Source: Rhynchopus sp. YZ270_cl-10 | Taxonomy: Eukaryota > Euglenozoa > Diplonemea > Diplonemida > Diplonemidae | Length of the DNA: 64,000 nucleotides | Direction of reading: 5' to 3' | Assembly: GCA_964035575.1 (NCBI GenBank) | Contig: OZ037911.1 | Location: 186,001 to 250,000, forward strand | Notes under the pieces: generated by a model | Told to the model about the DNA's origin: nothing | What the model saw: the letters and a program-made list of their open reading frames with translations, nothing else | Database searches by the model: none | Shown here: positions 19,094 through 30,053 of the stretch, in pieces | Position numbering within the stretch: position 1 is the first letter of the stretch | How the letters are laid out: each line of letters starts with the position of its first letter | Made by a program: the position numbers and the translations under genes

Positions 19094-21380
19094 ATATTAA
19101 CTGTATTGTGAATAATTGAATAATTGCCATATCACAATACATAATACACATTACAATACAGCTGTATTGTGTGTATTTTGCATTATGATCTAGACAAGTG
19201 CGTAAAGTGTGTAATAAATATTTTGTGGTGATATTTTTATTACTGCAATACGCTCCCACTGACTACCTGGCAGTGAAGAGGAAACCTCTTTAAGGCCAAA
19301 AAAAGAAAGCCAACGTTCAGATCTTGTATGCCTATAACAGTATTTTCCCCTTGAATTCCCTTTCAACCTTGCGCCAAACAGATTGTTTACCCCTATTTGG
19401 CGTGCGTTCAACAAAAAAAAACACTATTTTTGTTCATCAAGATCAGTTGGGCCAATGATATTTGTCTAGTTTTCCACGCTAATTTTTTTTTTTTTTTTTT
19501 TTTGTGGTGGCTTATGTGTATTGTATTGAGTGTAGTAGGGTAACGTACTGTCTTCTTTTTGGGGAAGGATTCGTTTTCTGGATAAATATTCTTAGAAAAA
19601 GACGGGTTTCACATAACACAAACCGAGAGAGAAAAAAATAGTAACTCTGATAGGTAAAGTAAAAGGGGAAAAAAAGGGGTTTGTTTTGGTTGATTGCTCA
19701 ATTACCCTGTTGGATGGGGGGTGATTGGCGACCGTATCAGGGTAAACTATTTCTCCTTTAAGCTACGCTTTGTAGGAGAAATAAAGACGTTCGTTCTTCA
19801 CGGCAAAAAAAAAAAAAAATATATATCTTCAAGAACAAAGAGACGGTTCACAGATCTTAATTAAGATCTTTTTTTTTTTGTAAAACCATGCAAATCTTGA
19901 TCTCAAGATAAAATAAGAAATCTTAGAAAAAATACAACAAAAATCTTCTTAAAAATATACCGTGGTGATAAAAATTCTCTGCTTGTGTGTTACGTGATTT
20001 CATTTCGTGTCTTCTTCCTTTTATTTCATTTGAAAGCCTGCCCTCTAACTATGTGGAATGCATTCAATCAAAAGGGGTACCGGGGGGGCGGGGCGGGGCT
20101 TGAAAAATAACAATTAACACGGCAGACTCTTCAGGGGGATTACTAGCGGAACTACCAGTCACAACGACGTTCTGGCGGAACACTGTCGTAAAACACACAC
20201 AGTCATTTGTATTAGTACCTACTGCTCGGAGCAGTCCCTCTGATTGGTCCACCGTGAAGATCATAAGAGAGTTGCGTATCACTCAATCAACCTTGATCAC
20301 AAAGAGGATGTGCCCTTTTTCGTGGTGCAACGTGGAACGCTGGTTCTGATGATTTTGTGTTTTTTTTTTTGCAGTGTTTCTATCTGCCTATGCGAAAACG
20401 ATAGACAAAATAGAACAATAACAAGAGAAAGGGCACAAAATCTATCACAAAAAATAAAATAAAATCCATTTCGTTCAGGCAAGAGGGTCTGGGGAGAGGA
20501 ATTCAAGGCGAGTCATAGAGCCAATAAAAGAAAATGGTAGTTGTTGATTGCACCTACGACTGACCCACAGTGCCAGTCATCCGGATGAAAAAACACAAAA
20601 AAAAAAAAACACACAACGGAAAGGTGAAGAGGGGAATAAAAGGCAAAAAGTTCAAAAAATAGAAACGTGAGAAAACAGAGAGAGGTGCTTTGTGTCGGAC
20701 GTTCGAGTCGGCTGGAAAAAGTCTTTTTTTTTTTTTGATTTTTTGTGGAAAAATGCAACATTTTTTTTGTTTTTTGTCCGTGCACCGAAGAGAGAGTTGA
20801 TTTTGCATGAAAAACAAAAAGAAAAAAAAGAAAAAAAAAACCTGAGAAGATGAATGCCACGCACATTTCATCAGAAAAAAAGAGAAAAAAAAGGGGGGAG
20901 TCGCCAAGAAAAAAAAATATTTGGATTTTCATAGTTCCATAAGAGGGGGTGGCTGTTGTATCTACAATTACCTGCCGAAAGATAGTTTCCGTTCTGGAAG
21001 GTACCCCCCCCCCCCCCCCCCCCCCGAAAGGGTGGACAGATCAACTCTACATAGTGTAAGAAACAGAGGAATCTCTGGTCGACCATTTTCTTTCTTTCTT
21101 TTTTTGTTGTGTCGACAATTTTTTTTTTTTGAAAACTTGGTTGTATTAGTGTAGCCACCCTAGACATAGTGTGCAGACGAACATTTTTGGTTCGTCGACG
21201 AACAAAATGTTCGTCGGTTTGTTCGTCGATGTTCGTCGACCCTAGAGTGTGCTCCGCTATTTTTTTCTCTTTTTTGGGGAAATAGGAGAGAATAATATGA
21301 TGTACTATCTCTACTTGAAATTGAAGCCCCTCTAAGAAGGCTTAAGCATCTTGGTATTTGCTTTGAGAAATAAGGTTGGG

Positions 21381-21479
21381 CCACCTGATTCTGCCTGAAA
21401 TTTTTGATTGAGTTTAGAGAAGTTTGAGGGGGTTTTAAATACCAACAAACGCCACCAAATTTCAGACTAAATCAGGTGG
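21381..21479. repeat. CCACCTGATT-ended inverted-repeat element
   Basis: The left end CCACCTGATTCTGCCTGAAA and the right end TTTCAGACTAAATCAGGTGG are inverted copies. A related stretch lies at about 65-165. The CCACCTGATTTT start also recurs next to ACCCCGCGNATAGGCG at 35280 and, in variant form, at 22117. Confidence 0.55.
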
Positions 21480-21972
21480 TTTTGGGCTTGAAAAAAAAAA
21501 TTTTTTTTTTTGTTGATAATTTGATGAGGTAAAGTAAAGGGGTTTTTTCCCGGACAGGCTTGAAACAAAAATAAAAAAGGGGGGGGGGGGGGGGGGGAAA
21601 CTACTACATGGGTCTCACTCACGACACACATATCTTCAAATTGAGATGAACCTAAGCCCCCCTCGTTGATTAGTCATTGTGAGAAGAAGAAAAAAAGCAA
21701 AACAATAGCACACAACCACACCAAAAAGTGAACACGCGCACAGTCTTCGAGTTTTTTTTTTTAAAAATTTTTTATGAGATGAACCTAAGCCTCACGCGCT
21801 TAGACACATAGGAAAAAAGGGGGGCAAACAGAACGTTTTTATATAGGTGGGGAAAGAGGGGTGGAGGGGGAAGCGTAGGGCAATGGAGGAGAGATCCCTC
21901 CCTGATCCGGCGCAAAGAGAGGGAAAAAAAGAGAGACAAAAAAATAGAGTGAATATGATCTCATACACGGAT

Positions 21973-22115
21973 GCTGCCAGATCTGGCAAGATCTTGCCAG
22001 ATTCTGGGATCCCAGAACCCCAGATCTGGCCACATCTGGAAACCCAGATTTAACATCTGGAAAACGAGCCATATCTGGGATATTGGCCCCCCCATATCTG
22101 GCCAGATCTGGCAGC
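21973..22115. repeat. Inverted-repeat element dense in CCAGATCTGG palindromes
   Basis: Both ends carry GCTGCCAGATCTGGC in inverted orientation. Seven or more variants of CCAGATCTGG or CATATCTGG fill the 143 bp between them. A short relic recurs at 22826-22850. There is no coding capacity and no clear target duplication. Confidence 0.6.
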
Positions 22116-24797
22116 ACCGCCTGATTTTTACCCCGCGTATAGGCGAGTACAGGCCACGTACAGGCGTAAAATGGCAGCTTCTGACGATGATGCAGGCACA
22201 CCAACCCGACTGACCCACATACGATGCCAGCCCCAGAGTGAAAAAGCACAAAATACCCTTTTAACTGCAGAGACCGTTCTATTCCATTATTTTTTTTTTC
22301 CCCCATTTTTATTGACAAAGTAAAAGAAAAAGGGAGATGAACCTAAGCTCGTTTTGCTGTCGCCTTGATCAAAAAAAAAAAAAAAACAAAGAAAAGTTGT
22401 TTCATATACTAACTATTCTACTGAATAGATGGTATAATAGGGTGCACTAAATGTACCAAAGAAAAGTTGATATAGACGAATATGCACTCACATCCGATTT
22501 CTATCGCATCTTTTCCACAAGCGTTATCGAGGGTGTTCACAAAAAAAAATGGGAGGACATGATGATTTTTTTTGCAATAAATCATCAGCCCTTACCCTGA
22601 AAAAGATCGAGTCTAGAAAGCTCATTGAAATAGACCCGACGGCCAAGACGTGTTCTGTGACGGCGTGCGAAGTGCAGAATAATTGTAGAGTAGGGGAGTA
22701 TAGGGTACACAGGCTGTAGCAAAAAAAGAAAAGAAAAAGAGAGAGAAGAAAAAACAGAAAAACTTTGAAAGATTGCATGTTGCAAGCTCCTGCACACACA
22801 TGAAAAAAAAAACAACGATACTCCCAGATCTGCCAGATCTGCCAGTAAAAAAGTTTATAAATTTTTATTTCAGGGGTTTGTATAGGGGGGTCAGACGTCG
22901 TTTTTTCTCGAAGGAGAGCGTGCGGCCTTCGGGGCCGAACCGTGACTGGCCTATATTGGGGGCAATTTTTTTTTTTTTGGGGGGGGGGGCACTAAAAAGA
23001 CCTCAGGGGGGGAGATGTTCTTTTAAGAAAGACGTACGCGCCTCTCAGCAACACACATCTTGCTTTGAAACAAATTTTCATATACTGCGCTGTTAACAAA
23101 ACAGTAATGGAAAGGTGTGAACAAAAAAAAAAGGGGGGAAATGCCACCATTCGGTCTGAACGGGAGCAATACAACAACCCACTCTGTCGACTGGTGGAAT
23201 ACCTTTCTTCTCTGAAGAGTTGTGAGCTGACAGGTACTCCCGTTTGCTTCACCCAACTCTTGGTGCACGATTGTCGAGACAAAAGAGCAGGGGGGAACAT
23301 AACACATAACCCTTTCATGGAGCTTAGCAACAACCCTTTTTTGTTGTGTTCATTTTTTTTTTTGACAAAATGTTGTATTTTTTTTAGAGTTCTACAAAAA
23401 AAAAAAGTCAGCTTTTCCATTGCTTTCCTCAGATCGGTGGTCAATGGTTTTCAAAATATGATGACCCCACAGCTACAGCCCTTGTGCACAAAAAAAAGTG
23501 AAAGTTGACAGTGCAAACGCCTCTGGGACGCAGGCACTGACAAAAAAAGGTGGGAGTTGATGGGGCAGCAAAAAGCAGGGAGGGCGAGGGGTGAGAGTGG
23601 GGTTTGGAGTCGTGTGTTTTTCGATGGGAAGAGAGAGCGAGAGAAAAGAAGGAAAAGAGAGAAAAGAGAGAAAAAAAGAAGAGAAAAAAAAAAAGACAAA
23701 ACACCACCTACCTGGGGAATTTTTCGGATTTCGGTCCTATACGTTCTACACGAGGGTCAAAAAAATAACCCCCCCGGGAAAAAAAATCCAGGTTTTTCCC
23801 AGTTTTTCCGGGTTTTTGGTTTTTTTCTTCTACCCACGCCACTAACACCCAACCCGGGAATTACCAGGTTTTTTTAGGACCCTCCAAAACCCCATTCACA
23901 GAGAAACAACATACTAACTAACACAGTAAAATAACCTGAGCACGCACCTGATAAGAAATTGGAACTGATGATTTTTTTTTTTTTTTTTTTGAAAAATTGT
24001 TGGAATAGTGTAGTTGCCACTTGTGCAAACTCCACTATTATTTTCTTTTTTCCGTTGAGAAGAATTGCCACAATGGCCAATCAAAAATGGAGGAGGAGAC
24101 AATCTCCTTTTACACTAAAATACGTTGCGAAGTACCCGGGATCCAGGGAATCCAGGGAAAGCCACAGGATTTTAGGTACCCTCCTCCGAAATGAAATAAA
24201 AAGAGAAGTGCAAACGCCTCACCGTTCATTGTCGGACGTAGACACTGGTAAAAAAAAAAAAAATAAAAGTTTATAAGATGACCCTAAGCCTCTCATGCTT
24301 AGTCACCTCGAGCACTAAAAAATACTCAACAACACAGCTACCCATTGATATACCCCCACACTTCCCGCATGTCTTGTTTGTTTGTTTGTTTGTTTTTCTT
24401 TTTTTTTTTCCCTGAATCATTCGGTTTTGCGTAGCTGTCTATAGAAGACAGTGTATTAGTTTGTTCTAAAAAAAAAAAAATTGCACACACTTCTCTCTCT
24501 CCTTATCCTTCACTCCACCCTCTAGGGTCGACGATATTGCACTAAAAACTTGAAAGATGTGAATGCTTCTCACAAAAAGGGAAATTGAGAAACAAAAAAG
24601 TTTTGTGAAACTCTTTTTTCTTTTTTTTTGATAGTTTTTTACACAGCTTGTACTCAGTATTTTTTATCCCTTCTTATTGTCATGAAGGGTGGGTAATTTC
24701 GTTCATTTCACAGTAGCGTAAGTAAAGCAAACACAAAGTCCTTTTCAAGAAAAGAAAAGAAAAAAACACAGCGTAGTTTTTTTTTCAACATTTTGTA

Positions 24798-25517
24798 CAG
24801 TGCGGCGCAATATTACGGTGGCGCAATATTACGGGTGCGCAATATTACGGGGCGCATAATTATGGGTAAAAATTGGATTTACCCATAATTATGCGCCCCC
24901 GTAACAAAACTTTTTTTTTTTTTTTTTTTGAAAAATTGTTAGAATAGTGTAGCCACCTGTGCAAGCTCCACTGTGCTCGTAAAAACCTCACAAGAAATAT
25001 TGCGCGCCGTGGCGAACATTTCAACAATTGTGACATAAAAAGCAGGAGGCAACACGGTTGGGTGAAGTTATCAATGTTACATCGACGAGGAAAGCCCCCA
25101 GTTGCACTTCCTATGGCAGTGTGGCAGATCTCTTGCCCCAGCACCGGGAATCCTGCATGTGCCATCCGCCTTCACCATCAGGACGTCTGCTGAGAAGGAA
25201 GAGAAGGCGAACCGGAAGCTTCTACGGGAGGAATGCCAGTTTGCTGTCCTTGGAGGGTACCGGGCAAGCCACGAAGAGGCGCCGGTGTAGGAGTTGCGGT
25301 GGCAGAGGAGACAAGGTGGCAGAGTGTCAGGATGATGATCTGTACGTCTGGGAGGAGAGTGACATGTGTGAGGCCATCCACAATGGATTATAAAGAAAAA
25401 AAAAATTCAAAAAAAAAAAAGTTTTATTACGGGTGCGCAATATTACGGGGCGCATAATTATGGGTAAATATTGGAGTTACCCATAATTATGCGCCCCCGT
25501 AATATAGCGCCGCACTG
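24798..25517. mobile_element. TA-flanked transposon with CAGTG ends (Tc1/mariner-like, non-autonomous)
   Basis: Both ends start CAGTGCGGCGC inverted and are bordered by TA (24796-24797 and 25518-25519), the layout of Tc1/mariner-type insertions. Each side carries a hairpin, with CGCATAATTATGGGTAAA facing TTACCCATAATTATGCGCC. These two ~80-bp blocks (24826-24905 and 25427-25500) are also direct repeats of one another, as if a small palindromic element had been doubled around cargo. The cargo at 24909-25410 includes a T-run, a copy of the repeat described at 40531 and a frame with a CRSCGGRGDKVAEC stretch that I cannot assign. The left end holds three tandem GCGCAATATTACGGG units. Confidence 0.65.
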
Positions 25518-26537
25518 TATAATGTCTCTATCACAAAAAAAGATTCATCACAGAGGTTAAAAATGATGTAATTATTTTGTGGTTTGATTGAAAAAAATGG
25601 ATATCAAAAAAAAGATACTAAAAATTCTATCAGATTCTATCTATTGGCAATACTTTTGCTTTTTTGTCGTAATTAAACCCATTCAAAAAGGGAAAAAATG
25701 AAGTGAAGGCCACAGAGAGAGAATATTATACTACATTACACACGAGAAAAAAAACAAACAAACAAACAAAACAAAACAAAAAGTACACAGTGACCATGTG
25801 ACCCCCACGGGGTGCTGGCACCAGAGTCGTCAACCAACACTAATCGATACTCATTGATAGGCTTAGAGTCATCCATTGCAAAGCGCCATACGAGGTACAT
25901 AGTCACTGTGATAGAACCGGGAAAGAGGGAGGAAGGGTAACTTGAAAGATTTATTTATTTTTTGATCTCAAGATCACGGCAATCTTTAAAGCGATATTTC
26001 ATTTTTGATTTGAGCCTCAAAAACAAGCAATTCTCGACAAATCGCGGGTTCGGCACCAAAAAGGGGGGAAAGAAAAATTGAAAGAAAAAGAAAAAAAACC
26101 AACAAATGACCCTTTACGTTTGGTGTCGTACAAAAATAGGCATTAGATGAACCTAAGCCTCTCTGTACGTAGTCACCTACAGAAGGAGAGAAAGAAAAAA
26201 AATATTTTTTTAGTGTGTGTGGAGGGGGGGGGTTCTTTAAAAATAATGCCAGGGCCTGGGATAGAAGAGAAAATCCCCCTTGAAGGTGTTGTTGTTGTTG
26301 CTTTTTATTTGAAAAACTTAGTAATGTAGACACCCGAGGATGAACTCCACTATTTTTTTTTTTTTCCCGCACGTACTCCCTGAGAGGGGGCAAATCAACT
26401 GGGGGGGGGGTAAATTCACATTATTCATGTGTGAGATGTTCGGGTTCTCTTTAGAAAAAAAAAACACAAAAAAAAAACAAAAGTTTAGAAGATGACTCGC
26501 CTCTGCTTAGCCAACCTTGAAAAAGAAAAGTTTATAA

Positions 26538-26571
26538 GATGATCCTAAGCCTCTCGTGCTTAGTCACCTTA
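26538..26571 (+). repeat. ~34-bp dispersed repeat with CTAAGC...GCTTAG hairpin, many copies
   Basis: The consensus is like AGATGAACCTAAGCC then TCTCGTGCTTAGTCACCTT. Other copies lie near 1, 21640, 21777, 22335, 24277, 26147, 26488, 31468, 31555 (inverted), 41091, 42930 and 60635. On the minus strand it contains AGGTTCATC, loosely like a B-box. Copies often follow an A-run and AGTTTATA and several sit just after the repeat described at 42386, so the two may be modules of one element. Confidence 0.65.
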
Positions 26572-26779
26572 CCGAACAAAAGAAACTTAAAAGTTAGATG
26601 GTTATGCCTCGACAACCACATCTAAAAAAATTGAATGCTCAAATCAAAGGGGCGACACTGCTTACATGTAGCAGGTCAATCCCCCAGACTCCGACCAGAC
26701 AAAAGAACAGCGTTATTGATGGCAGGCACCTCAAAACTACCCCCGCTCCATACGATGTCCAGCTATGAAAAGCATATAC

Positions 26780-26913
26780 TGGTGTGTTCCGGGGTATCGG
26801 AAAATACAAATTTTCATTTCAATTCACAACTCTCTTCACAAAAAAAAAATGGCAAATATTATGTTGTGAAAATTTGTGAAAATTTGTATTTTCCGATACC
26901 CCTGAACACACCA
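26780..26913. repeat. 134-bp inverted-repeat element with TATAC target duplication
   Basis: The ends TGGTGTGTTCCGGGGTATCG and its inverse GATACCCCTGAACACACCA continue pairing through CGGAAAATACAAATTTT, about 35 bp per arm. TATAC flanks both sides (26775-26779 and 26914-26918). The interior is a short A-rich spacer. Confidence 0.7.
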
Positions 26914-27763
26914 TATACGAAGAATAAGAACCCTCTGCTTCCGACCGTTTATTTATTTTGATAAAATTGTTGGAGTAGTGTGTAGTTGCCTCGGTTGTGT
27001 TGCCACAAAGTTGTGCAAATCACCACTGTCCAATATTTATGTTGAAAAACCTATATTACGAGAGAAACCGGGGGAGAGTTGAAAAAAAAAAAACAATAAA
27101 TGTAAAAGAGAGATAGAGGGGGAAAAAAAAGAGAAGTTTAAAGTGCACAAAAACGCCTCACCGTACATCGGCGGCCGCAGGCACTGAAAAATGTTATGTT
27201 GGTATAAACAATAAGTTGCCGGCAATACAACTTCGAGCCAGGCACACTGGAAAAAAAAAAAGGAGTGGAAAAAGAAAAAGAAAAGGAAAAACGAGGTAAA
27301 CTTGTGTGGAGACACACAGTCATGTTACCCCATGAGATTAGGGGGAAATAGAAAAGACATAGGTTTTAAGAAACACACACCAAAAGAAAAGGGTCATTTT
27401 TTTTTTTTTTTTTTTTTTTTTTTTGAAAAATACGAGACGTTGATAACCCCCCTTTATTGTTTTTTTTTAAATGCTTTGACAAGGTGCTAAGGCCACATAA
27501 TGTGGTCGCACATTTTTTTTTTTGACACAAAATAAAATATGCCCGATGTTAGACAAAAAGAAAAGAGTTGAAAAAAGACACATCCTAACGCCTCATCGGA
27601 TTACCCGCATGGCGGAAAGCAGTAGCTCAAAAAAAAAAAAAAAAAAAGATAGATGATGAAATGCCTTACTGTTGCACACACATCTAAAAAAAAATACCCT
27701 CCCACCCATTCTATTTCAAATATTTCGTTCTTTTCTAACATTTTTTTTTTTTGAGAAAATCTT

Positions 27764-28546
27764 TTATTCTTCACTTATTTCCTCAGCAGGACATTGCATC
27801 GCGAAGGGCTGCGCTGAGAAGAACGAGATGAGGTACTTCAGCATCAACGGGAACGACCCGCCATACTGCGATTTGAACACCTTCACCATGCACAACGCCT
27901 CGCGCCGCCTCTGCTCTGTCGTTTGCTTCTCATGCGCAAGCAGATCCCTGATGTGATCATCCAAAGGATGATCCCAGGAGGAGTCTCCGTTCGAAAAATT
28001 AAAAAAATATATTTCATCCGAATCGGTCTTGCACGACCTCCACGGGGAGAGCACTGGCGCCTGCAGACCTTCCCTGCTAATCCACGCGAGAGGCCCATCC
28101 TGCGCCACATCCATCCCAATCCACTGTGCATAATCTCTCAATTCTACTGCAGTCGGTTCGTGCCTGGACTCCACCTTATCATCAAGAACGACAGAGCGAG
28201 ATCCATCTGTCCAAGGATAGACACTGCCAGGGGAGGGGATCACAACACCACGGATGTCTCCTAAGTCAAATCTTCTGTCGCTAACGGTGTGGAGGTAGGG
28301 GCAGCGCACGCCACGACGGCAGAGCCCATAGTAATGGTTGCGACAGAGCTGCGGGAGCAGGCCTTGCTCAGCCTCTCGGAGGTTCGCCTCAAGCATCTCC
28401 CCCCACAGCGCCTCCCGCTCCTCCTGCGGAAGCAGTGCGTCGCGTGCCGCCATCGCCGCTTGCTCCGCAAAAGACTCCCTCGGGGGGTCACGTTGTCTCG
28501 TGTTGATGCTCAACCCTGCAGTCGCATCGCGGTTCAAACCGGTCAT
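27764..28546 (-). CDS. CCCH zinc finger plus CEP164-type WW domain protein
   Basis: A 260-residue protein starting MTGLNRDATAG. Residues 68-86 form a C-x7-C-x5-C-x3-H zinc finger (CRNHYYGLCRRGVRCPYLH), the RNA-binding CCCH type. Residues about 131-205 match the WW module of CEP164 and related ciliary proteins: an upstream helix (ELRDYAQWIGMD), AWISREGLQAPV, then the WW core PWRSCKTDSDEIYFF and SSWDHPLDDHIRDLL, with Trp169, the aromatic block 180-182, Trp191 and Pro194. CEP164-type WW domains bind proline-rich partners at basal bodies. The start was chosen because the upstream 93 in-frame residues are low-complexity Phe/Pro/Ser text matching an untranslated pyrimidine leader. The gene is isolated between repeat regions. 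Confidence 0.85.
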   Translation of the reverse strand: MTGLNRDATAGLSINTRQRDPPRESFAEQAAMAARDALLPQEEREALWGEMLEANLREAEQGLLPQLCRNHYYGLCRRGVRCPYLHTVSDRRFDLGDIRGVVIPSPGSVYPWTDGSRSVVLDDKVESRHEPTAVELRDYAQWIGMDVAQDGPLAWISREGLQAPVLSPWRSCKTDSDEIYFFNFSNGDSSWDHPLDDHIRDLLAHEKQTTEQRRREALCMVKVFKSQYGGSFPLMLKYLISFFSAQPFAMQCPAEEISEE

Positions 28547-28659
28547 ATTTGAAGAGTAGAGAAGAGGAAAGAAAAAAGAGTAAAAAGGCCAAAGCTTTGA
28601 TGGGAAAGGTAGAGGGGAGGAAAGAAAAGAGGGGAGGGGGGAAGGGGGGAGTGTACGTG

Positions 28660-28662
28660 CTG
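28660..28662 (-). promoter_or_regulatory. Putative 3' splice (trans-splice) acceptor of the CCCH-WW gene
   Basis: The minus strand reads TTTTTTTTTCCCCATCATCA continuing CCATCTTCCAG about 115 bases upstream of the chosen ATG. This supports the shorter protein, because the in-frame ATG at 28825 would lie outside the mature message. Confidence 0.4.
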
Positions 28663-28839
28663 GAAGATGGTGATGATGGGGAAAAAAAAACATTTGAGTT
28701 TGGTGGGGTGCAGGGGGACATATGTGGGACACATGAGGGGTTTTCAGTTTTTTTTTTTGAAGAAAAACTCCTTCCTCATCCATTTCAACGCGAAAATCGA
28801 CTTCAGACCGAGATAAACGGATCATTGAAGAGAGGGTAA

Positions 28840-29375
28840 ATAAGCCTGTGTGATCTGGGATCCGGTTGAAAAGATGTTTTCAACGAAAGGAAATGGAATG
28901 TAGAGGACAGAGGCGAGGCTTCTCATTACTCTATGAGAAGAATTCGTGTTCAGATTATTTCCACCTTTTTTGCTGTTTGTTGTGTTCTGCTATTGTGCAT
29001 TACAATTTCTTCTTCTCTCGTCTTTTTTTTTTACGATTACCGTATACGACTCTCTACTGATCCTGCAGGACCTGGGAATCACACGTTAATAGCATATGTC
29101 AATAGATACATTATTCCCGCTGAATAGGGGGTTCGGCGATGAAGCAGCTGAGTGACAATGCTGAAGGATGCAAGCAAAGGGGGCTGAAGTGCTACGGGGG
29201 GGAGGAGGACTGGAGACCGTGCTGCTGCTTCCCCCCTTTCTGCTGGCCGTTGCCAACAAAGAACAGAAGAAAAATGATGAGGGAACAACCTCAGTAGTGG
29301 CCTGGAGGGTGAGGACAGCTGACGCCACCTTTCGACCTCACCTCTGTTTGTGTGATCTGGTTGGGTTAAAAAAAA
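28840..29375. other. Spacer upstream of the CCCH-WW gene
   Basis: No gene was recognised. Frames on both strands are short. The stretch separates the CCCH-WW gene from the large duplicated segment that starts near 29376. Confidence 0.45.
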
Positions 29376-29807
29376 ATATGAGGGCGGGTAAGGGAGGCCT
29401 GTTGTTTCATCTATAGGAAGAGAGTCCGCTGTGGGGAGAGAAGTGGCTGATTTGCTTTATGCTTTACATACACCATTCAACACCTCAACAGCAAATCCCC
29501 CCTTTTTTTTTGTTTTGTTGTGTCGACAATCACCCGCTACAGGATCACTCAAATGTCGCCCAAATGCTATTGTACTCAAAAGATTATTTTGTCGTCGTTT
29601 CCCTCCACAGCGGGCAGAGGGAGTGAGGGAAGAGGAAGGAGGGTGATGAAAAAAAAAATAGTAGAATCGGGTAGGTAAGTAAAGTAGTTTTTGTTGATTG
29701 CACAAATCCTCCTATTTGAGAGATGATTTGGCGACCGTACCCGGTAACACTATTTTCTCCTTTAAAGCGAGCTTCGTAGGAATAAGAAGAAAGTGAAGTC
29801 ATTAATG

Positions 29808-29866
29808 CAGGCACCTCCGACTGACCCACGTACGATGCCAGCCATCCGGATGAAAGCACAAGTACC
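29808..29866 (+). repeat. ~60-bp dispersed repeat (GATGCCAGCCATCCGGATG family)
   Basis: Shared blocks are CTCCGACTGACCCAC, TACGATGCCAGCCATCCGGA and TGAAAGCACAA. Other copies lie at about 5385-5440, 20555-20600, 22196-22246 and, more diverged, 50095-50160 inside an intron of the filamin-repeat gene. Class unknown; probably a short retroposon. Confidence 0.65.
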
Positions 29867-29968
29867 CTGCGGCCAACAACAGAAGATGTAAAAAGGAAAC
29901 CTAATGACTGGCCCGTACCGTAAGAGAACGAGGGCGGTTCACAACCGCTCGACAGCCGGCGGCCCACC

Positions 29969-30053
29969 TTCCGTTGAAGAGTTGTGAGCTTACAGGTACT
30001 GCAGTTCGCTGCACCCAACGCTTGATGCACGATAGTCTACACAAGAGAGCAGA
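29969..30053 (+). repeat. ~85-bp dispersed repeat (GAAGAGTTGTGAGC family)
   Basis: Matches 23210-23291 closely, with shared blocks GAAGAGTTGTGAGCT, ACAGGTACT, CACCCAAC, TTG and TGCACGAT. Its parts around CCCGTTCGCTGCA also echo 30540 and 39820. No coding frame. Confidence 0.6.

Larger units (their letters stand above)
18443..27763. other. 9.3-kb gene-free repeat region
   Basis: No gene could be supported on either strand. Frames are short, Phe- or Lys-rich and driven by long A or T runs. The stretch is a mosaic of short dispersed repeats, small inverted-repeat elements, one TA-flanked transposon (24798-25517) and homopolymers, including 22 C (21004-21025) and 19 G (21579-21597). Bases 21190-21240 are packed with TTCGTCGA-type palindromic units. 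It resembles a region between gene clusters rather than decayed genes. Confidence 0.6.

Noticed and set aside
20513-24276. Many Phe/Leu-rich or Lys-rich open frames in the 18.4-27.7 kb region
   Set aside because: They come from long T or A runs and overlap dispersed repeats; none has a domain, a good leader or matching frames.
25058-25393. A 111-residue frame with a CRSCGGRGDK stretch, considered as a transposase C-terminus
   Set aside because: The Cys spacing does not fit a family I can name, no catalytic region is present, and it is cargo in a TA-flanked element. Left as unexplained.
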